Below, piece by piece: positions 27,801 through 42,120 of a DNA stretch of 64,000 bases. The first letter of the stretch is position 1. The number at the start of each line of letters is the position of its first letter. This stretch comes from Urechis unicinctus (taxonomy: Eukaryota; Annelida; Polychaeta; Xenopneusta; Urechidae), in the NCBI GenBank assembly GCA_034190875.2, contig CM067348.1:48093229-48157228 (forward strand). The letters are read 5' to 3'. A program made the translations under genes and the position numbers. The notes beneath the pieces are model-generated. The model saw nothing but the letters and a program-made list of their open reading frames with translations, searched no databases and had not been told where the DNA came from.

Positions 27801-30368
27801 TACTCAATTTGAGATTATCACACTAGCCATACTTTCAAAGTACTAGCTATCGCCTGTTGCCTTGTTTAAGCAGCGTAGATTCGGAAAAATAGTTTTTTGT
27901 AACGAGTCGCTGATTATTGGAACTGCGCGACTGTCAGCACGTTCTTGTATGAATTCGGTGTCTGCACAATTATAATGTGTCGCGCACTGTTAGAACGTGA
28001 TACTTCTGAAAAACACAACAGCTGCATGTTTGTTAATGCAGACCATCAATATAGTGTAACACTGAATTTCGCAAAGGAGTTTTGCAGATTACATGCACGT
28101 CACCAAAGTCCTATGAGCCGCAAGGTTTGGAAGGAATTAGGGATCTGTCAAGGCATAACATGCTATTTTAGGTGTTCGATTGGCAGCCCAAAATCTCTGG
28201 GCTAGTGGTTGTAATGAATGTCATCAGTTAAAAATGTTGACAGAAGGTAATTGTGTATGGAAGCTATTTTTACTTTTACGATGGTTGGGTTTCAACGGCA
28301 AAACGCGGTTCATAACTCTCTCAAAAGGTACGATTTTGAAATTTCTATGTCAATTATTTCAAATAACAACACAACCAAGAAAAGCTCATGAAATTGTCCA
28401 TGACAAAGCGTCACGCAATGCTACCATGGTGAATCTGTTGCAATGCCAAGCCACAAGGAATATTCCGCAGATGTGAGCGTTGGATTCGCAGAAAAGTAGT
28501 AGAAAATATAATATCACGCAACATCACCTGAATATAAGCTGCAGCTGTTCAAATTATTATACAACTGACACACAAGTGCTGAAACTAATTAAATAATCGC
28601 TTGGTCTGATATGTGTTCTCCTGACACGCATAATTCTTCTATATTGTTATCAACAAAATCGTGCAATCATCAAGCGTGTGTTGACGCAATACAACCGCTT
28701 TGCTGCATCAGATAGAAATGTAATTGCGCAGAAGTCTGCGAACGATTGGCTGCAGAGACAAGCTATGATTAGACAGTATATGTGTAGCATCATGGACAAT
28801 GAAGTAGAGCTCCATCCTTGCAGAAATAAGCAACCTTGCACTAGTAGTCAATATTAAATGCATTGCTCAGCTTCATAAATTAAGGAATCTGACTCATAAA
28901 ACACGGTCAAGTTATGGTGCAATTTATCTATTCATTACTTAAATATTAACTTTCCGTCTATTTAATACAAATCAATTAAACTAAATGTCAAAACTTCCCG
29001 TTATAATAACAATTATTGAATTGATTATAGTAATAATTATGGTTATGATCTGTGCAAGCATGAAAACAATGACGATAAATATAATTACAATACTCGGAAT
29101 GCATAAGAATATAAACGCATAAATACATGCGATTAAAAGAGAGTCATGCACAAGTAGATTGTGGAATTACCTGAACATGTGATAGCAATACATTATCTGA
29201 CTGCCTGTGTTGAGAGCACTGCTATCCTATCGGTGATGATACATCTCGACCCCAATTACTGATCAATGAAGAAATCTTTGTCGGCATGCGTTACTTGCGA
29301 ATGCCCTACTTGTCTAAGAATCCCGGTGTGTGAAGCATATCCTACTTACCGGTGTTGTTGGTGACGTTACGTGGCTGCAGAATTGGGAGCTTTTCTGCAA
29401 AACGCATCAAGTTACATGCATCTTAATGCGAGGAAGAATTGTACCATCACGACATGACTAGGAGGCAAATTATACACGCTTTACTAAATAGTTGACTATT
29501 CACATAATTATAAGACGTCATGTAACAAAATTTCCTATGTATTATTCCGCTTCCAATATATTTCGTTTAAAGAAGTGCCATAATGTTTCGCATTGCCCTA
29601 CTCGGTCTGACGAGATATATAAATGGCATAGACAGAATGATCGACACATTATGCATATATTTCTAAATTGGTTTGCCGAGAGCTACACGTTGCACAAACT
29701 AGGTGTTCTAGAATATCAATGACGACTGTGGCGTCGTGAGGCTTAAGTAAACTGGCTGCTTCTGATCATACATATGCCTGATGACCCAAGAAATATGAGC
29801 AGTATCACTTGTAGCGATCGCATGTAAAGTTTAATGAGAAACGGGATTGACATTTATGTGAACAGAAAGCAATGACAAACAGGTCATACCAGTGACATTC
29901 GAAGCAAGGGTGGGAATGGCTATCACGTCGGTATTGTGAGATAAGCAAATCACCCGTGTGTATGGGTATGTGATAACCATATCATTGATACTCTGTGATG
30001 AACGATTAACAAAAAGCAATTTCTAGAAATGGGCTATGAATTAACCAAACCGCTCTTTGGTTGTCGTTTATAGCCTAACAATTGTGTTAAACAAAGAAGT
30101 TGATTTACATACGGTTCATTTTTACTCTATACACCTGAGGATTCGTGCCAGTCAACATTGCTATTGATACCGTTGGATGTTCAACTGTCTTGGACGAACA
30201 GTAGTTAGAGTGAAGAATATTTCGAAATACCTATGAAAAATCTGAGGTTGAAAACAATGATCAGGCTTCTGTATCTGCGGCTCCCTTTAGGCTAAGTTTA
30301 TTACATACGATCACTTGCGTCTATAAATCACATATTATAAGCAATAGTCGCATATAGTCACTAAGCAC

Positions 30369-30545
30369 ATCTTTAATTACATAAATATAACCGCTACCAA
30401 AGATGGATTGTCCATGTTTAATTCTATCCCACTTCCAGAGTCCATAAAAATATTTGAAGCATTAACCGATACCATACTTATGGGTATGCACGTACCGTGA
30501 CATATTCAAACCCCAAAACGAATGAACGTGACAAGACAAAAGAAA
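30369..30545. repeat. single copy of the 180-bp repeat, duplicon A
   Basis: Only one copy here, against two flanking a 1.44-kb segment in B. It shares some variants with the left B copy (AAAGATGGATTGTCC) and others with the right one (GTACCGTGACA). Confidence 0.8.
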
Positions 30546-30835
30546 AAAACCCATAAAAACTAGCAGCTTCGTTTTCATTTTCAAAATCCGTATACAGGTA
30601 TATAACAATTGATTCAAATGGCATTATAGTCATCATTATTTTACATGTTTTATTTGCGAGTAGGCTCAACTCGTTTGGCGTAATTATGGATCGACTTATT
30701 ACTGATATACTATTAATTTGTGCAGTCGATACTATTACCTTTAACTATTTGATTTGTAAGACCCAGTTTAACTGTAAGAGTTGCAATTCTAAACTGTGGC
30801 TATTTAATCACTATGCGTTTTACAAAACCGCAAAA

Positions 30836-30838
<3 letters not shown>

Positions 30839-30922
<84 letters not shown>

Positions 30923-31438
30923 TATATATATATATATATATAGATATATATTTATATAAATATATCTATCTATTCTTTACATATATATCTACATCTATTT
31001 ATATATGTATATATATATATCTTTATATAAATCTATATCTCTATATATCTCTCTATATAAATATATGTATGAATATATAGAAACATGTGTTATATATATA
31101 TATATATATATATACACATGTATATATATATTTATATAAATATATATCTATATCTCTATATAAATATATGTAAGAATATATATAAACATGTTTATATATA
31201 TATCTATATATATGTATGTATATATGTATATATATAAATATATACATATCCATGTATATATATATATATTTATAAATATATATGTATCTATATATAAATA
31301 AATATATGAATATATTTAAATCCCTATGTTTATATATATATAGGTATATATATATATATATATATCTCCTATATCTCCCATATATCTATATATATATATC
31401 TCTCTATCTCTCTATCTATATATCTATATATATATATA

Positions 31439-31480
<42 letters not shown>
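30839..31480. repeat. TA-rich microsatellite and minisatellite between duplicons A and B
   Basis: It opens with about 40 perfect TA units (30,841-30,920) and closes with another pure run ending at 31,480. Between them lies degenerate TA sequence broken by CT and G. A longer phrase recurs inside it: AAATATATGTA(T/A)GAATATATA followed by AAACATGT appears near 31,059 and 31,165, and again in the second junction near 51,556. The array probably grew with its junction repeat included. Open frames here only encode Tyr-Ile repeats and are not genes. Confidence 0.95.
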
Positions 31481-31483
<3 letters not shown>

Positions 31484-31599
31484 CGAAAAACAGTGTCATC
31501 TTGCTGTGGCGTCAAATCTTATCGTATGGGTCATTGCGCATCATAGCTGAGTGTCCTATGAATTACTCGAATCACGATTTTATAAGTTACCGATATAAT

Positions 31600-31760
31600 C
31601 TCATGTATGACTGACGCATATCTGATTGTGTGCAGCAAGATCGTTACAATTGCTGCTAGTCATTATGGCGCCTGCTTGACTCTTCATCAGACAAAACGAA
31701 ACCTTCCACAGTATAACTGTCTGACAAAAGAAATACATGGGTATCATAGCTGTTATCGAG
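31600..31760. repeat. R1 repeat, copy in duplicon B
   Basis: Same landmarks as R1 in A, but about 45 bp holding the GTGTCTCGTCC block are missing after GTGTGCAGCAAGA. Ends ATCATAGCTGTTATCGAG. Confidence 0.62.
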
Positions 31761-31786
31761 AATTATTTATTTCAATGTTGTTGCCA

Positions 31787-32068
31787 CTGCAAGCAATATC
31801 AGAGCAACGTTCTGTCCCGGTCAAATCACGACGGGTGCTTAACTGGCATACACAGTCACTAAGTACATTTCACCCACACCATGTCATATACCAAAAATGG
31901 TATCTGAATGTCTGAAGCAGGATAATGCAAACTAGGTCTCGTCCTATTCCGACCATAATAAGCCATGCTAGCCATCATGAAAAATACATACCACTCTGTC
32001 AGACAAAATTGCAGCTACTCCAGAAGCACTCAAAATTGGTTCAATGCAAGCTGTGATTAGATATAAAT
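31787..32068. repeat. R2 repeat, copy in duplicon B
   Basis: Includes the GTCTCGTCCTATTCCGA and CATGCTAGCCATCATG landmarks that duplicon A has lost. It follows almost directly on R1 because about 240 bp between R1 and R2 are absent from this duplicon. Confidence 0.62.
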
Positions 32069-33099
32069 TATATTTATTCAGCTAACGTGGTGCGGAAATT
32101 AGCTTTAACTACCCTTCCTTTGGATAAGAACAAAATGCCTCGTGTTTTACTAACCATTATGTGCCGCAATACGTCAAGTTTGATAGACCATGTCTCCAAA
32201 GGATTTACGCAAAATTATTGAATGTTGAAATAATTCTTCTTAGGCATCATAAGAATGATTTCGTTCTCTTATGATATATCATCATTCATTTTAAACGGAT
32301 AGAACGCAAATGGTAGCTACCGATGAGCAATTGTACAGCCCCTATTAACCTACTCGATTGCAGTCACAAAATTATGAAGTAGATTATGTCAATCCTGCCG
32401 TTTCATGCATTAGTCAATCACATGAAATCAATCATTTCACATCATGATCCTCTTGATGTTACTGTACAACGCTAATGGCATTTTCATCGATTTAAGAATC
32501 CGTTGTTAATGCTGACCTCAGTATTTTCTACATTGCAATGATCTTTCTTGCAATTCCTATGGCTTGAAGACTTTGCTTACTTTCGCCAAATATATTCTAC
32601 ATAAAATGCTAATATCAAATGTAGTTCGGTATATTGTGCTTTCACGCAAGCAATTTTGCGTTACCATTTGAACCATATTATTTATCTTGGGTACAACAAA
32701 TTAACAGTTCAAACGACTCCCTTCACGCTCAGATTTATAAATGTATATATTTTCCGCTTGAATTAGCAAATGTAATTAACGTGGATGAAATGCTTCTGTA
32801 ATGATTTAAACAGTTGCGATCAATAAAGCGCATCAAACGGTGTGAACTATTAAACGTGCCATTGATTGAGATGTGGCATTGGAAAGTATTGTTTTCACTT
32901 GTTCATCGGATTATTTAAATAATTATTAACTACTGGTGACTATAATTCTCTACTATCGTACCTGTCGGACCAGTCGTACCTTTATTAGTTATAATAAAAC
33001 CCTGTTGATAGTTACACATCATGTGTGCTGCTTAAACAACAATGCATGGTATATTGATTTCAATCGTTTTGATCTTGTATTATCGTTTTAGTATGACGC

Positions 33100-33360
33100 C
33101 CAGGGCAAGTAGCTGTCAATTTCGCACATCAGTAGAACATTTCTGTATCCGTCAAATCGTGGGAGCAAGTATGCTAGTAGAACTGATCTACCATATGATA
33201 TCAAGTGTGATTGATTCAAATCGGATTGTCTGCAACGCTAGGTGTAATTTACTATGTCCCCTTCCGAAAATAACAAGCGCTGCTAGACATTAGGTCGCCT
33301 GCTTCCCACTGTGTTAGACAACGAAGATAACTGCATGCTTATCATAGCTGTAATTGTGTA
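33100..33360. repeat. R3 repeat, copy in duplicon B
   Basis: Same order of landmarks as in A. About 33 bp (the AACGGCAGCTACC part) are missing after TTAGACAA, with a CAA repeat at the break, which fits a short-homology deletion. Confidence 0.62.
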
Positions 33361-36210
33361 TAAAATCTTTCTATATAAATCGCAGTGTGCTTCAACTAGC
33401 TTCAACTGGAATTCTTTTGATAATGAACAAGAATGATGTATGGAGAAAGGGCCTAGTATTTAGCTCATCGTTATTTGGTTTGGGAATAACTTATTCGCTT
33501 GCAAACCACAACCTGTCACGTAAAAGTCCAAACCATCATTTCCCATAAGTTGACTTGACATATCGGCAGGCTTGGACTCTATTTAGCTCATTACCCTTGT
33601 TATAGGGGCCACATACGTCATAAAAGATTATGTGTCACCAAATTGGTTTAAAAAACATTTAGTCGGAGACCAGCAGAGTGCACTTGTTTTCTAACAGTCA
33701 GGATGGTGTTTAATGGGAATGTTCTTAATTTTGTTTTAATATCGACAATTATTTTTACATATTCTGAGATTCCAAATATGTAAATTTTTCGTCCGTTAAT
33801 GCATCTGGTTCATCGGTTGAAAAACTGAATATCGCTTGTAATTCAATCACGTGACAATTTGTTTAATTCTAGGTAGCGGCTCATGTCAACAGAAATTAAT
33901 GTGTTTGTACTACAACAAATGTCGTTTTATCCATTTGTGTAGGTGCCGATAATTGGTCGGAATGTTTGGTCTCTGAAAGGAAGACTGGTGAGGTTAATTA
34001 TCAATGGTTCTCTCAGTATGATACCAAACTTGTTTTAGCGGCTTTCTTCGTGTCGCGTTGACCACTATCTGTTCTATCAGATCCTAAAGGGTATTGCTCA
34101 GCTAGGCAAGTGAGAGTATGATATCATCCGCTGTGTCCACTTCTACAACCGTTTTCGTCAATCATTTCCAATCGTATGATTGATTGGGATCAAACTTCCA
34201 GATGCCTAAAACCACAGCATATTCTAATGTCAAGGACCTATGCTAAATTTAGTGAGAAAGAAAAGCTGATTGGCAACATTTCTTGGAAATGCTCAATTTT
34301 TTCCCCAATATTTTCGCAGATGACACACCTACTGCTTGCAGTAACAACACCGGTTATGATGAAAGGTAGGCTTTCCATCACGGACACATAGTTTCGAGCT
34401 TTGTTTGAAAAACCCAGGGTTCACTTGATATTATTTTTATGTTTATTTATGTAATGTATTTTGTTGGTGTTAATTAATAATCATCGGAACGTGTCGATAA
34501 ATATCACCAAACACGTCCAATGAATGGCATCGTACAATGCGGTCGTTGAAGGGGTTGCATTTTCAAAGACAAACAAGAGGATTCAAACTCGGCCTTCGAA
34601 TATTCTGTTTATCTCGCAACAAGCCTCATAAATATTGCCATTCATTCACCATCGATAATAACAGTACATATTCAGACAGCGATCATCGCCCATCGTTTGC
34701 ATAATAAACATAAGTTTCAATTTTCGGCCGCCCTTTTTGGCTTTTGTGTAATGTAAGTTGCCATTCTAAATTTAGTCATTCAATATTTTAACCTTGAATT
34801 CATTGAACGATGAAACTGGCTTGTCAATTAAGAGTCAGTGCATTATGATAACTGGAGGTGACCATATTATATTCAAACGATGACCTACGATGATCCCTCT
34901 GTGCGTTGTCATTTTGTAATATACCTGTGTTGTCATTTGCCGATATGCACTCATTTCATGCTTGGTAATATCCTTTTGGTTTTGATAATGGACGAATATT
35001 GCATAGTGCTAATTTACAAGAAGTATATGCGCCGATTCATCTCATGTCGATCAACATTATTTGTGGCATCCCAATAACAACTTCTGAACATTGTGTATAG
35101 TATTGCAATCCGACAGGCTAATCTAAAGACTGTCGGTACTCAAGGTGACCTTATGTGCAGTCATCCCCGCGGTAGGTGTTGCGAAGTTTCCATCAGGTAA
35201 TAGGTTACATCATGATGTCGAATTAAAACATAAATGGGACACATGCGCTTATGATTTGCCCTGCGAGTTTACTAGTAGTTAGGCCATAATTGGTTCGGTT
35301 CTGCCTACGCTCCCTGTCTGGTGTGCATTATGCGTCCTGTTTTACAATGCTTAGTTGCCATGGCCAATGGGTTCATACTGAGATTAGCAAAATAAAAAGG
35401 TGCAAGACAATGCAAACCCCGACAATATGGAAGGCAAATACAGGTATACACGCGATGATGTAGCTACTCTTGTGCAGTAGCTTGTAATGTATAATGCATT
35501 TAAGTACACTTCGGCATGCAAAGTTGGACGAATCTGGAATGAGCCAACGGCTAATGCGACTAGGTATAATCATGTCTGCTTCATGTGTTAAGGCATGCAT
35601 ATTGTTTCAATGCTGAGCAATCACTACCACACAGGTTGGTTGTTTAATCGGCGATGTGTCTCTCTAAATTATACATTGTCATTCACGTAATCGTGCGACA
35701 CATAATTGATTGTCTGCAAGCCGAATCATCACGTTTATGCGTTGGAGTAAAAATAAATAATATATGATTGACTATCACAAGAAAACACTGGTAGAATGTG
35801 TTAGTTAATACATTGACTTTTTATGCGACCATAAATCAAAGTTATAATTGTGATTGTATCAACGAGTTGATTGCGCTCGGGATGTTGTTCTACGCTAGTC
35901 AATCGTATATCACCGCTGTAAAAATAAGCATGGTGATCCTATTTGAAGGAAACACAACCTAGAGCTGAGCCTGCAAGGCATGATATTACCAATAAAACGG
36001 TGTTGTTCAGGCAACAGTATATTACATAGTGATCATGCTGACAGATCCACACTCACTGTGTTATTACTAAATTAATGTGATTCCAATGCTTAGGTTTTCC
36101 GATATCTTGGAATACGTGACTTGCATTTATGTGAACTGGCGTCAGTGTCGAGGTTGCAGCTCAATCTAAATGCATGTTTCACACTCAATGCCATGCATGC
36201 ATACAATAAT

Positions 36211-36442
36211 TTATATTGAGAGCGCATACTTATGCTATGTTTATATGTTACTTGTTTCGAATATCAATGTGCATGAATTCACACTATCATATATGCAAGC
36301 AATTTTACGATATTTGTCCCAGTGGGTTATATTGACAGCGCATAGTTATGTTATGATTATCTGTTACTTGGTTCGAATATCGATGCAGATTGATTCACCC
36401 TACTATACATATAAGTAGTTTTACGATATGCGTACCAATGAT
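36211..36442. repeat. two tandem copies of the 116-bp unit, duplicon B
   Basis: Near-identical to the pair in A; units start at 36,211 and 36,327. Only a few bases differ from A over the whole stretch, in line with the near-identical A/B core. Confidence 0.85.
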
Positions 36443-38418
36443 CCAATGTCGCCATCGATTTAAATCAGCCACCGCCTTAATGTAATGATTCTGTGATTGT
36501 ACACAAACTTTTTACCCTACATCTGCGTTGTTTATTCAACATGCAGCAACGCAAAGCTTCACTCGCGCGAAACTATGTGTTATCTTGCTTCTTGGTTTGG
36601 AGCTGTAAGTAATCGGTAAACACAGTGTGTTACAATGACACATTGCGGTTCTAAGAACGGCAGCACTGAACCAGTGATAAGAAACATTAGCTGGTTTACA
36701 TTTGATTGTACTGAAGACAACTTGTCGGGAAAGAAGTAAAAGGGCTTTGAGTAAGGTTCTGTGATAACGTTTCCTGGTATTTGATGGTTGAACTAGTGAC
36801 GCAGCAAATGTATGTGTGGCCAACATCGACGTCAGTCTGACCATCTTCAGAGACACTAACGAAAACAAACCGTTTTTATCTGACATGTTGGAATATGCCT
36901 AGAGCGTAATGTTCCGCGTAGAACTGTCCCATGCATTAATTATGAGGGTTGAAGCCGAAACGCATGGTACTAAAAAAAACAGTTTCCCGTCTACACGTTT
37001 ACTAAAGTTCACTTCGCTTGACAGGAACGTCCGCAAATATCATAAAATGTCGTCCCTCATCGAGCACGCCACAGCACCATCTATTCAGTCAATGCCAGAA
37101 TTGTGTCTAGAGTTTTGCTATGACAATTCAATTCATATTGTGCTTTTCGTTGTAGCCATCACGCATGCTAATCAGGTTTCTTTCCACTCTTCTTTAGCGT
37201 TGCACACTATCCATGCATTTGAACTGGAGTACTTTTTTCAGCATTTCACATTGAAATATATTTATTGCTTCCATACAAAACAACAATAAATACGGGTATT
37301 CAGCAAATTGGGTTACAAATGTTAGAAATTGATGCAATATTCCATGGAATCCCTTTACAGGCCATTAACGCCTCGATTATATACATTTAAGCAAAAATAG
37401 TCTAGATCAAATAGCATGTCGTTAAGCCAATCATGCTTTGATATTCATGCAAGCTCATTGTTTGATATATCTATTTAGGTTATGGTTCATGACTCATAGG
37501 GAATCCAAAAATTGTTGTAGGCCGACACTGACTACGGAATAAATGGATGTTGCGTGAGTTTTCAGTTTGGTTAATGTTCACAAGTGGACGTGGCAATGCA
37601 TATAAATTTGTTCACAATGAGTTTGTTTGCCTCCTAATTTGTCCGAAAGAGGTCACAAAATATGTGAGTGTAATGGTTTTGAAATTCTTAAATTGGGTGG
37701 GTTTTTTCAGAGCTCAATATTATCGCGAACGGGGGTTTGTGTACATTATTTTAAACATGACTTATTTAGGATGCTGTATGTAGATATGCATTTTGAGACA
37801 AGACCGTCACATGGGGTACTTTTCAGTTTCACTTGAGCGAATATAACGTAGTCCAAGCGCATTTTAATCTCACCAGTATGAAAGTGGCTTATACTGTTCG
37901 CAGAAAGGTTCTACAGTAATTGGAGACCATAGTTGAGACGGAAAAACTGACGTCAATATTGGCCACAAATACATTTACTGCGTCATAACTTCATCTGTCC
38001 AATACCAAGGAACATTATCACAGAATATTACTCAACGCCTTTCTACTTCGTTCACGCCCACTTGTCGGCAGTAAAATCCAATGTTAATATTTGGACTACT
38101 TTCCTCCAACTTAAGCTTCCACTTGATGGTCGGTGCTTGGGATCCTGATATTACATCTGAAGCGTGTTTTACTGTTGCTATGGCGATCCACCCAAATAAT
38201 ATGATGTCGCTGTACGTTGCCACGTAGACAGGATCGTAAACTTGCACTGCGAGCATTGCTATTATTTGAGTCTTGCTACGTTTATGTCATCCCATCAAAT
38301 GGGCAGGCGATGCAGTTTTGCAATGCTGGCATCCCAATTGATAAATCGTGGGTAAGTGATTTTTGTTCAGTCTGCTGAACCGGATGCCACACACATTCGT
38401 CATATCCTATACCCAGGA

Positions 38419-38523
38419 CCCCCACCCTCTCAATTAATAACTGTTACATATTATTGATCCTATGTCTTGTAGGGGTACTGACCCGTAGTGTATTTTTTTT
38501 TGGGGGGGGGGGGGGGTGGGGGG
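38419..38523. other. complementary C-rich and G-rich tracts, duplicon B (expanded G run)
   Basis: CCCCCACCC at 38,419-38,427 faces a G run expanded to 15 G, one T and 6 G at 38,502-38,523, after a run of nine or ten T. The G tract is much longer than in A although the flanks are nearly identical, so it changes length quickly. Confidence 0.75.
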
Positions 38524-41500
38524 TTGTCATGAATAGAGGGTATTGCAACTCGTGCTATTTCGAGCATGACGAACAGTAACAGATTAGATAAAACGAAGGC
38601 TTTGGCTTAAAAAGATTTTTTTTTACAACCATCTTCAGAGTGAAGAGCAGGATCACAATTGCTTTTAAGTGGTCACCTGTTTAGCGTCATACCGCGCGCA
38701 GATTTGCTGTATGGAAAAACAACTACTTTAGTTGCATAGACAAAGTTGGTATCATATGTCCCATTGCCAGCATGCTGATGGACATGCATTTGCACTCTGA
38801 GTTGCTGTCTATAATAATGTATTACTCAGATGGGACATAACTCCAAAAGCTATGGGAAGTCACAATATGTAAATCAATATGCGAAGTAACAATAAACAGG
38901 CGACCAGCATGGAATGCGGCGATTTCATCCATTAGACAGAATATTTAAAAACACATTTGGATAATATTCAAGAGTTTGTTTGCTTTGACACACGATAGCA
39001 GTTACTTTTATCCCGTTAAATAGTGGATACTATTACGCAAACGGCGCCAACGATCACATAAGCTGGTATAGTCTGAGCTTCATCTTCATTATCAAGACAC
39101 GGCCATTCTGTGTACCAATTTGTGATAGCTCTCTGCGATATGAGACTGTATTAATGCCACAGTTAATATGTAACTGGCATCAAGTTTTGGCTGACAGACA
39201 TGATCTTCATTAAATTTGCACGATCATAGACATATAGTTATCATCAGCGATGTTGGAGGCGGCATTTAACGCGATGGTCTTTTAATAGCTAACAAAGCCT
39301 TTTTGGATTGTTGGTGGGGATACAATTTCATATACAAAATCATATTCTTAATAATGAAATAATGGTATAACTTTCAGTAAACTCGATGCACAAATTGCAG
39401 AAATTCGCAGAATCTTAAAATATGCATCGTTTATTTGCTGTGTTCTATTATAGTATTCCAATGCTCTGTGGACTGTCAATCATAACAAGTGACTTAACAA
39501 CTGCAAGTTTGCTGACCGAATCACAGATCTAGCTCATGTTCAAAACGGTCTGTGGTTAATTAAAAGCGATCGTTAAAAAATTTGGCATTATGAGTCGTGT
39601 GTGAAGCCGAACGTACAAACGATTTTTAGCCAAAGAAATAAATTTCCGTTGGCTGTACAAATGAAACGAATTCAGATAGCTTTTGTCAGATTGATAGTGG
39701 TAGTATTGCTTGTATCTGTTTACCCTGATCATGTTAGTTAACGTATTATTACCGCTCGCCCAAAACCTTCCTCGGAGCAAATGTTTGTTTGCGCCGAGTG
39801 TAAATTTTGTCTGGTAACAAAAAGCGATTGGTGTAGTCCCATTGGGCATATACGGACGTTGAACATATTCAGAAAACAAAACTATGGCAGTGATATTGCG
39901 ACAGATTGAAACATTCATTTTGAGTAGAACCATACTCAAGCCATTTGATTTATCTGAACAATTTTCCGAAGATACTTGTAGCGCCATGGATGCACAGTAT
40001 GGACGGTTGTCGATACGGTCAGCGAGATCTGCTAGATATCTCTAACCATCTGTACAATACCATTTGTTGAGTAAACATAATCCAATCGTGAAAATCCAAC
40101 ATTTCATGCTTCATTAATCCTGCCATTCTACTGGCCGCCTGTTCGACGCAGCGTGGCAGCCGAAATGATAGCTTGTTGTGAATAGCCATAACTATATATA
40201 ATGTGGAAATAGCAACTCCTCAAAATGTGTCGAGAATGTACACCTGGCTATGTATAGAACCCATTAAGCCCACACTACATTAAGGTCGTTCTGAATGATG
40301 ACATGAATGTATTGTTCATGCCAACTATTATCACTCTCCAGAGTATGCAATAAGCATGCAAAATATTTACATATTCCTTATTTTCTCTAAAGAAATGCTT
40401 GATGAAATTAGCATTTCAATTATTCCTCAAAAGGAAGGAATATCAAGACAAATGTTGACGATGTATTAGCAAATGCAATGTTATGCGGAAACTTAAATGA
40501 CATTGGACATCCGTTGATTATCAGAAGCACATTGCATCATCAATCTACATCTGATAATCCGAATATGGCAACTTGTTCATCAATCGTGTTGGCTTATATG
40601 GTTGCTTCTTATATAGGTTAATCGACTCCACGTTCGTTCAACAAAATCACAAGTCAATGACATGGAATGTTGTACGACAATGATGAATCAGATACAACTG
40701 TATTTGCAGAGAAATCAAGCAACATTTAGCGAGGGCAAATCCATCGTTAGGCAGGATGTTTGGAGCCTTGCAGATAGTAAATTTGACCGCCAATTTAATT
40801 TTAAACTCTAGGTCACTAGAAGCGTTTATATATTGTTATATACAACACTAAAGGTAACATAGAGTGACGGAGACCTATCACTAAAATTATCATTCTCGTG
40901 TGGTGTTAACTGCTATAGTAGACCCATGTGCACAGTAGTGATTAACAAAAGTCATGAAAAGCAAACTGAATGTGGCTTGCATGCGCGAAATGAATGCAGA
41001 AATTAGCACATGCATTGTGCAGCTACCCGTCATGAGCGTGGTAACATAAAAGAGTAATCGTCTACCAGTAGACATAACATTCTGCGTCGAATATGTCTTG
41101 TTCTATGTTACTCAGATATAGCCTTTTCGGTTTATTTTGTTGGTTTATAATCAACGTTGAGGCACGAAATGAGACAGGTAGGTGGGTACGACCACATAAG
41201 CTTGATTTTGCAATGCCAGTTTCTTCACGATATGTTATATATAAACCTGCCTGCTCGACAGAACCCTTGTACATGTGTGAAAAATGCTGTAATAGATTAT
41301 CCTGTTCATGTATGCATTAATAATTCAGTGCACCAGTTAAGGCACAGCTAAGGAGTGCGAATATCATGCAAGAAGAAATGGCGAAGTAATTATATGGAAG
41401 CTGATCGCGCCGAAGTGTATTTTACATATTCGTTTGTTGGCCGAGTGTTCAATAGTGAATGCGTTATTGGCTAAAAATGTGACTGCACTATGTTATCTCG

Positions 41501-42120
41501 TACCAAATACAATTGCACGCTGAAGCTGCTTTAATAATTTGTACCATGGAAGTCCTGCCGAGATGAGGGTATCAATATTTCAGCAGATGCGGGTTTATTA
41601 TAAATTACGCTGCGACGTTTAAATGCTTCCTACTGGATGTTTGCGTGACATTTAAAGGCAATGTATTGCACATTGTTAATGAACATGCTTAGTTTGATTA
41701 ATCACGTTGCTCCTCTAAACTTATCTTACCTGCTGTATGATATATATGAATAGTAATGTAGATAATGTACGCGACACAGGCCCCTTAAAACTCTTTTTGT
41801 ACGAAGTATGACATAATTCAAGTTATATATTGATTATGTAGGCGCTGAACATTCTTGCTTAGATACTTAAATGTGGTATTATCTTAATCAATATGAATTT
41901 GGTGTACGCGCCATATAGTTGAGAGCTTATTAAAATCATTCGTAACTAAGACATAATATGAATCATTGTTTCTGTTGAATGCTAAATGCGCGACATAATA
42001 GAGATCACTTTGTTCCTGTCACACGATGACAGTTAGGCTTCTGTGAGAAGCATTCGGCCAGTGCATACTTATTGTAACATGTCATGCATGAATAATTGAG
42101 TTTAGTTGCCTTCATCCAGA

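Larger units (their letters stand above)
13546..30838. repeat. duplicon A, first copy of the large tandem segment
   Basis: Aligns in order with duplicon B from 31,481 (both begin near GGGCG..AACAGTG) to the edge of the TA tract (both end near ACCGCAAA.GTACATATA). It is about 17.3 kb long. Compared with B and C it lacks about 85 bp near 14,335, about 95 bp at 17,157, about 34 bp at 17,765 and about 1.48 kb at 25,165. It also lacks three stretches present only in B. It keeps about 1.05 kb (14,918-15,965) that B has lost and C keeps. No gene is seen: frames it shares with B change as freely at amino-acid positions as elsewhere. Contents are R1-R3, the 116-bp tandem pair and the C/G tract pair, listed separately. 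The rest is featureless AT-rich DNA. Confidence 0.9.

Noticed and set aside
27945-28205. 86-codon open frame kept at full length in duplicon B (45,901-46,161).
   Set aside because: Codon-by-codon comparison of the two shows about 11 amino-acid changes against 3 silent ones (plus TAG/TAA), as expected without protein constraint. No known domain.
30686-31614. Open frames through the TA tract coding Tyr-Ile repeats (also 51,397-51,660).
   Set aside because: They are artefacts of microsatellite sequence.
39556-39987. 143-codon minus-strand frame, the longest in the window.
   Set aside because: It exists only in duplicon B and spans a B-specific deletion join near 39,635. A does not keep it, and its length is within chance.
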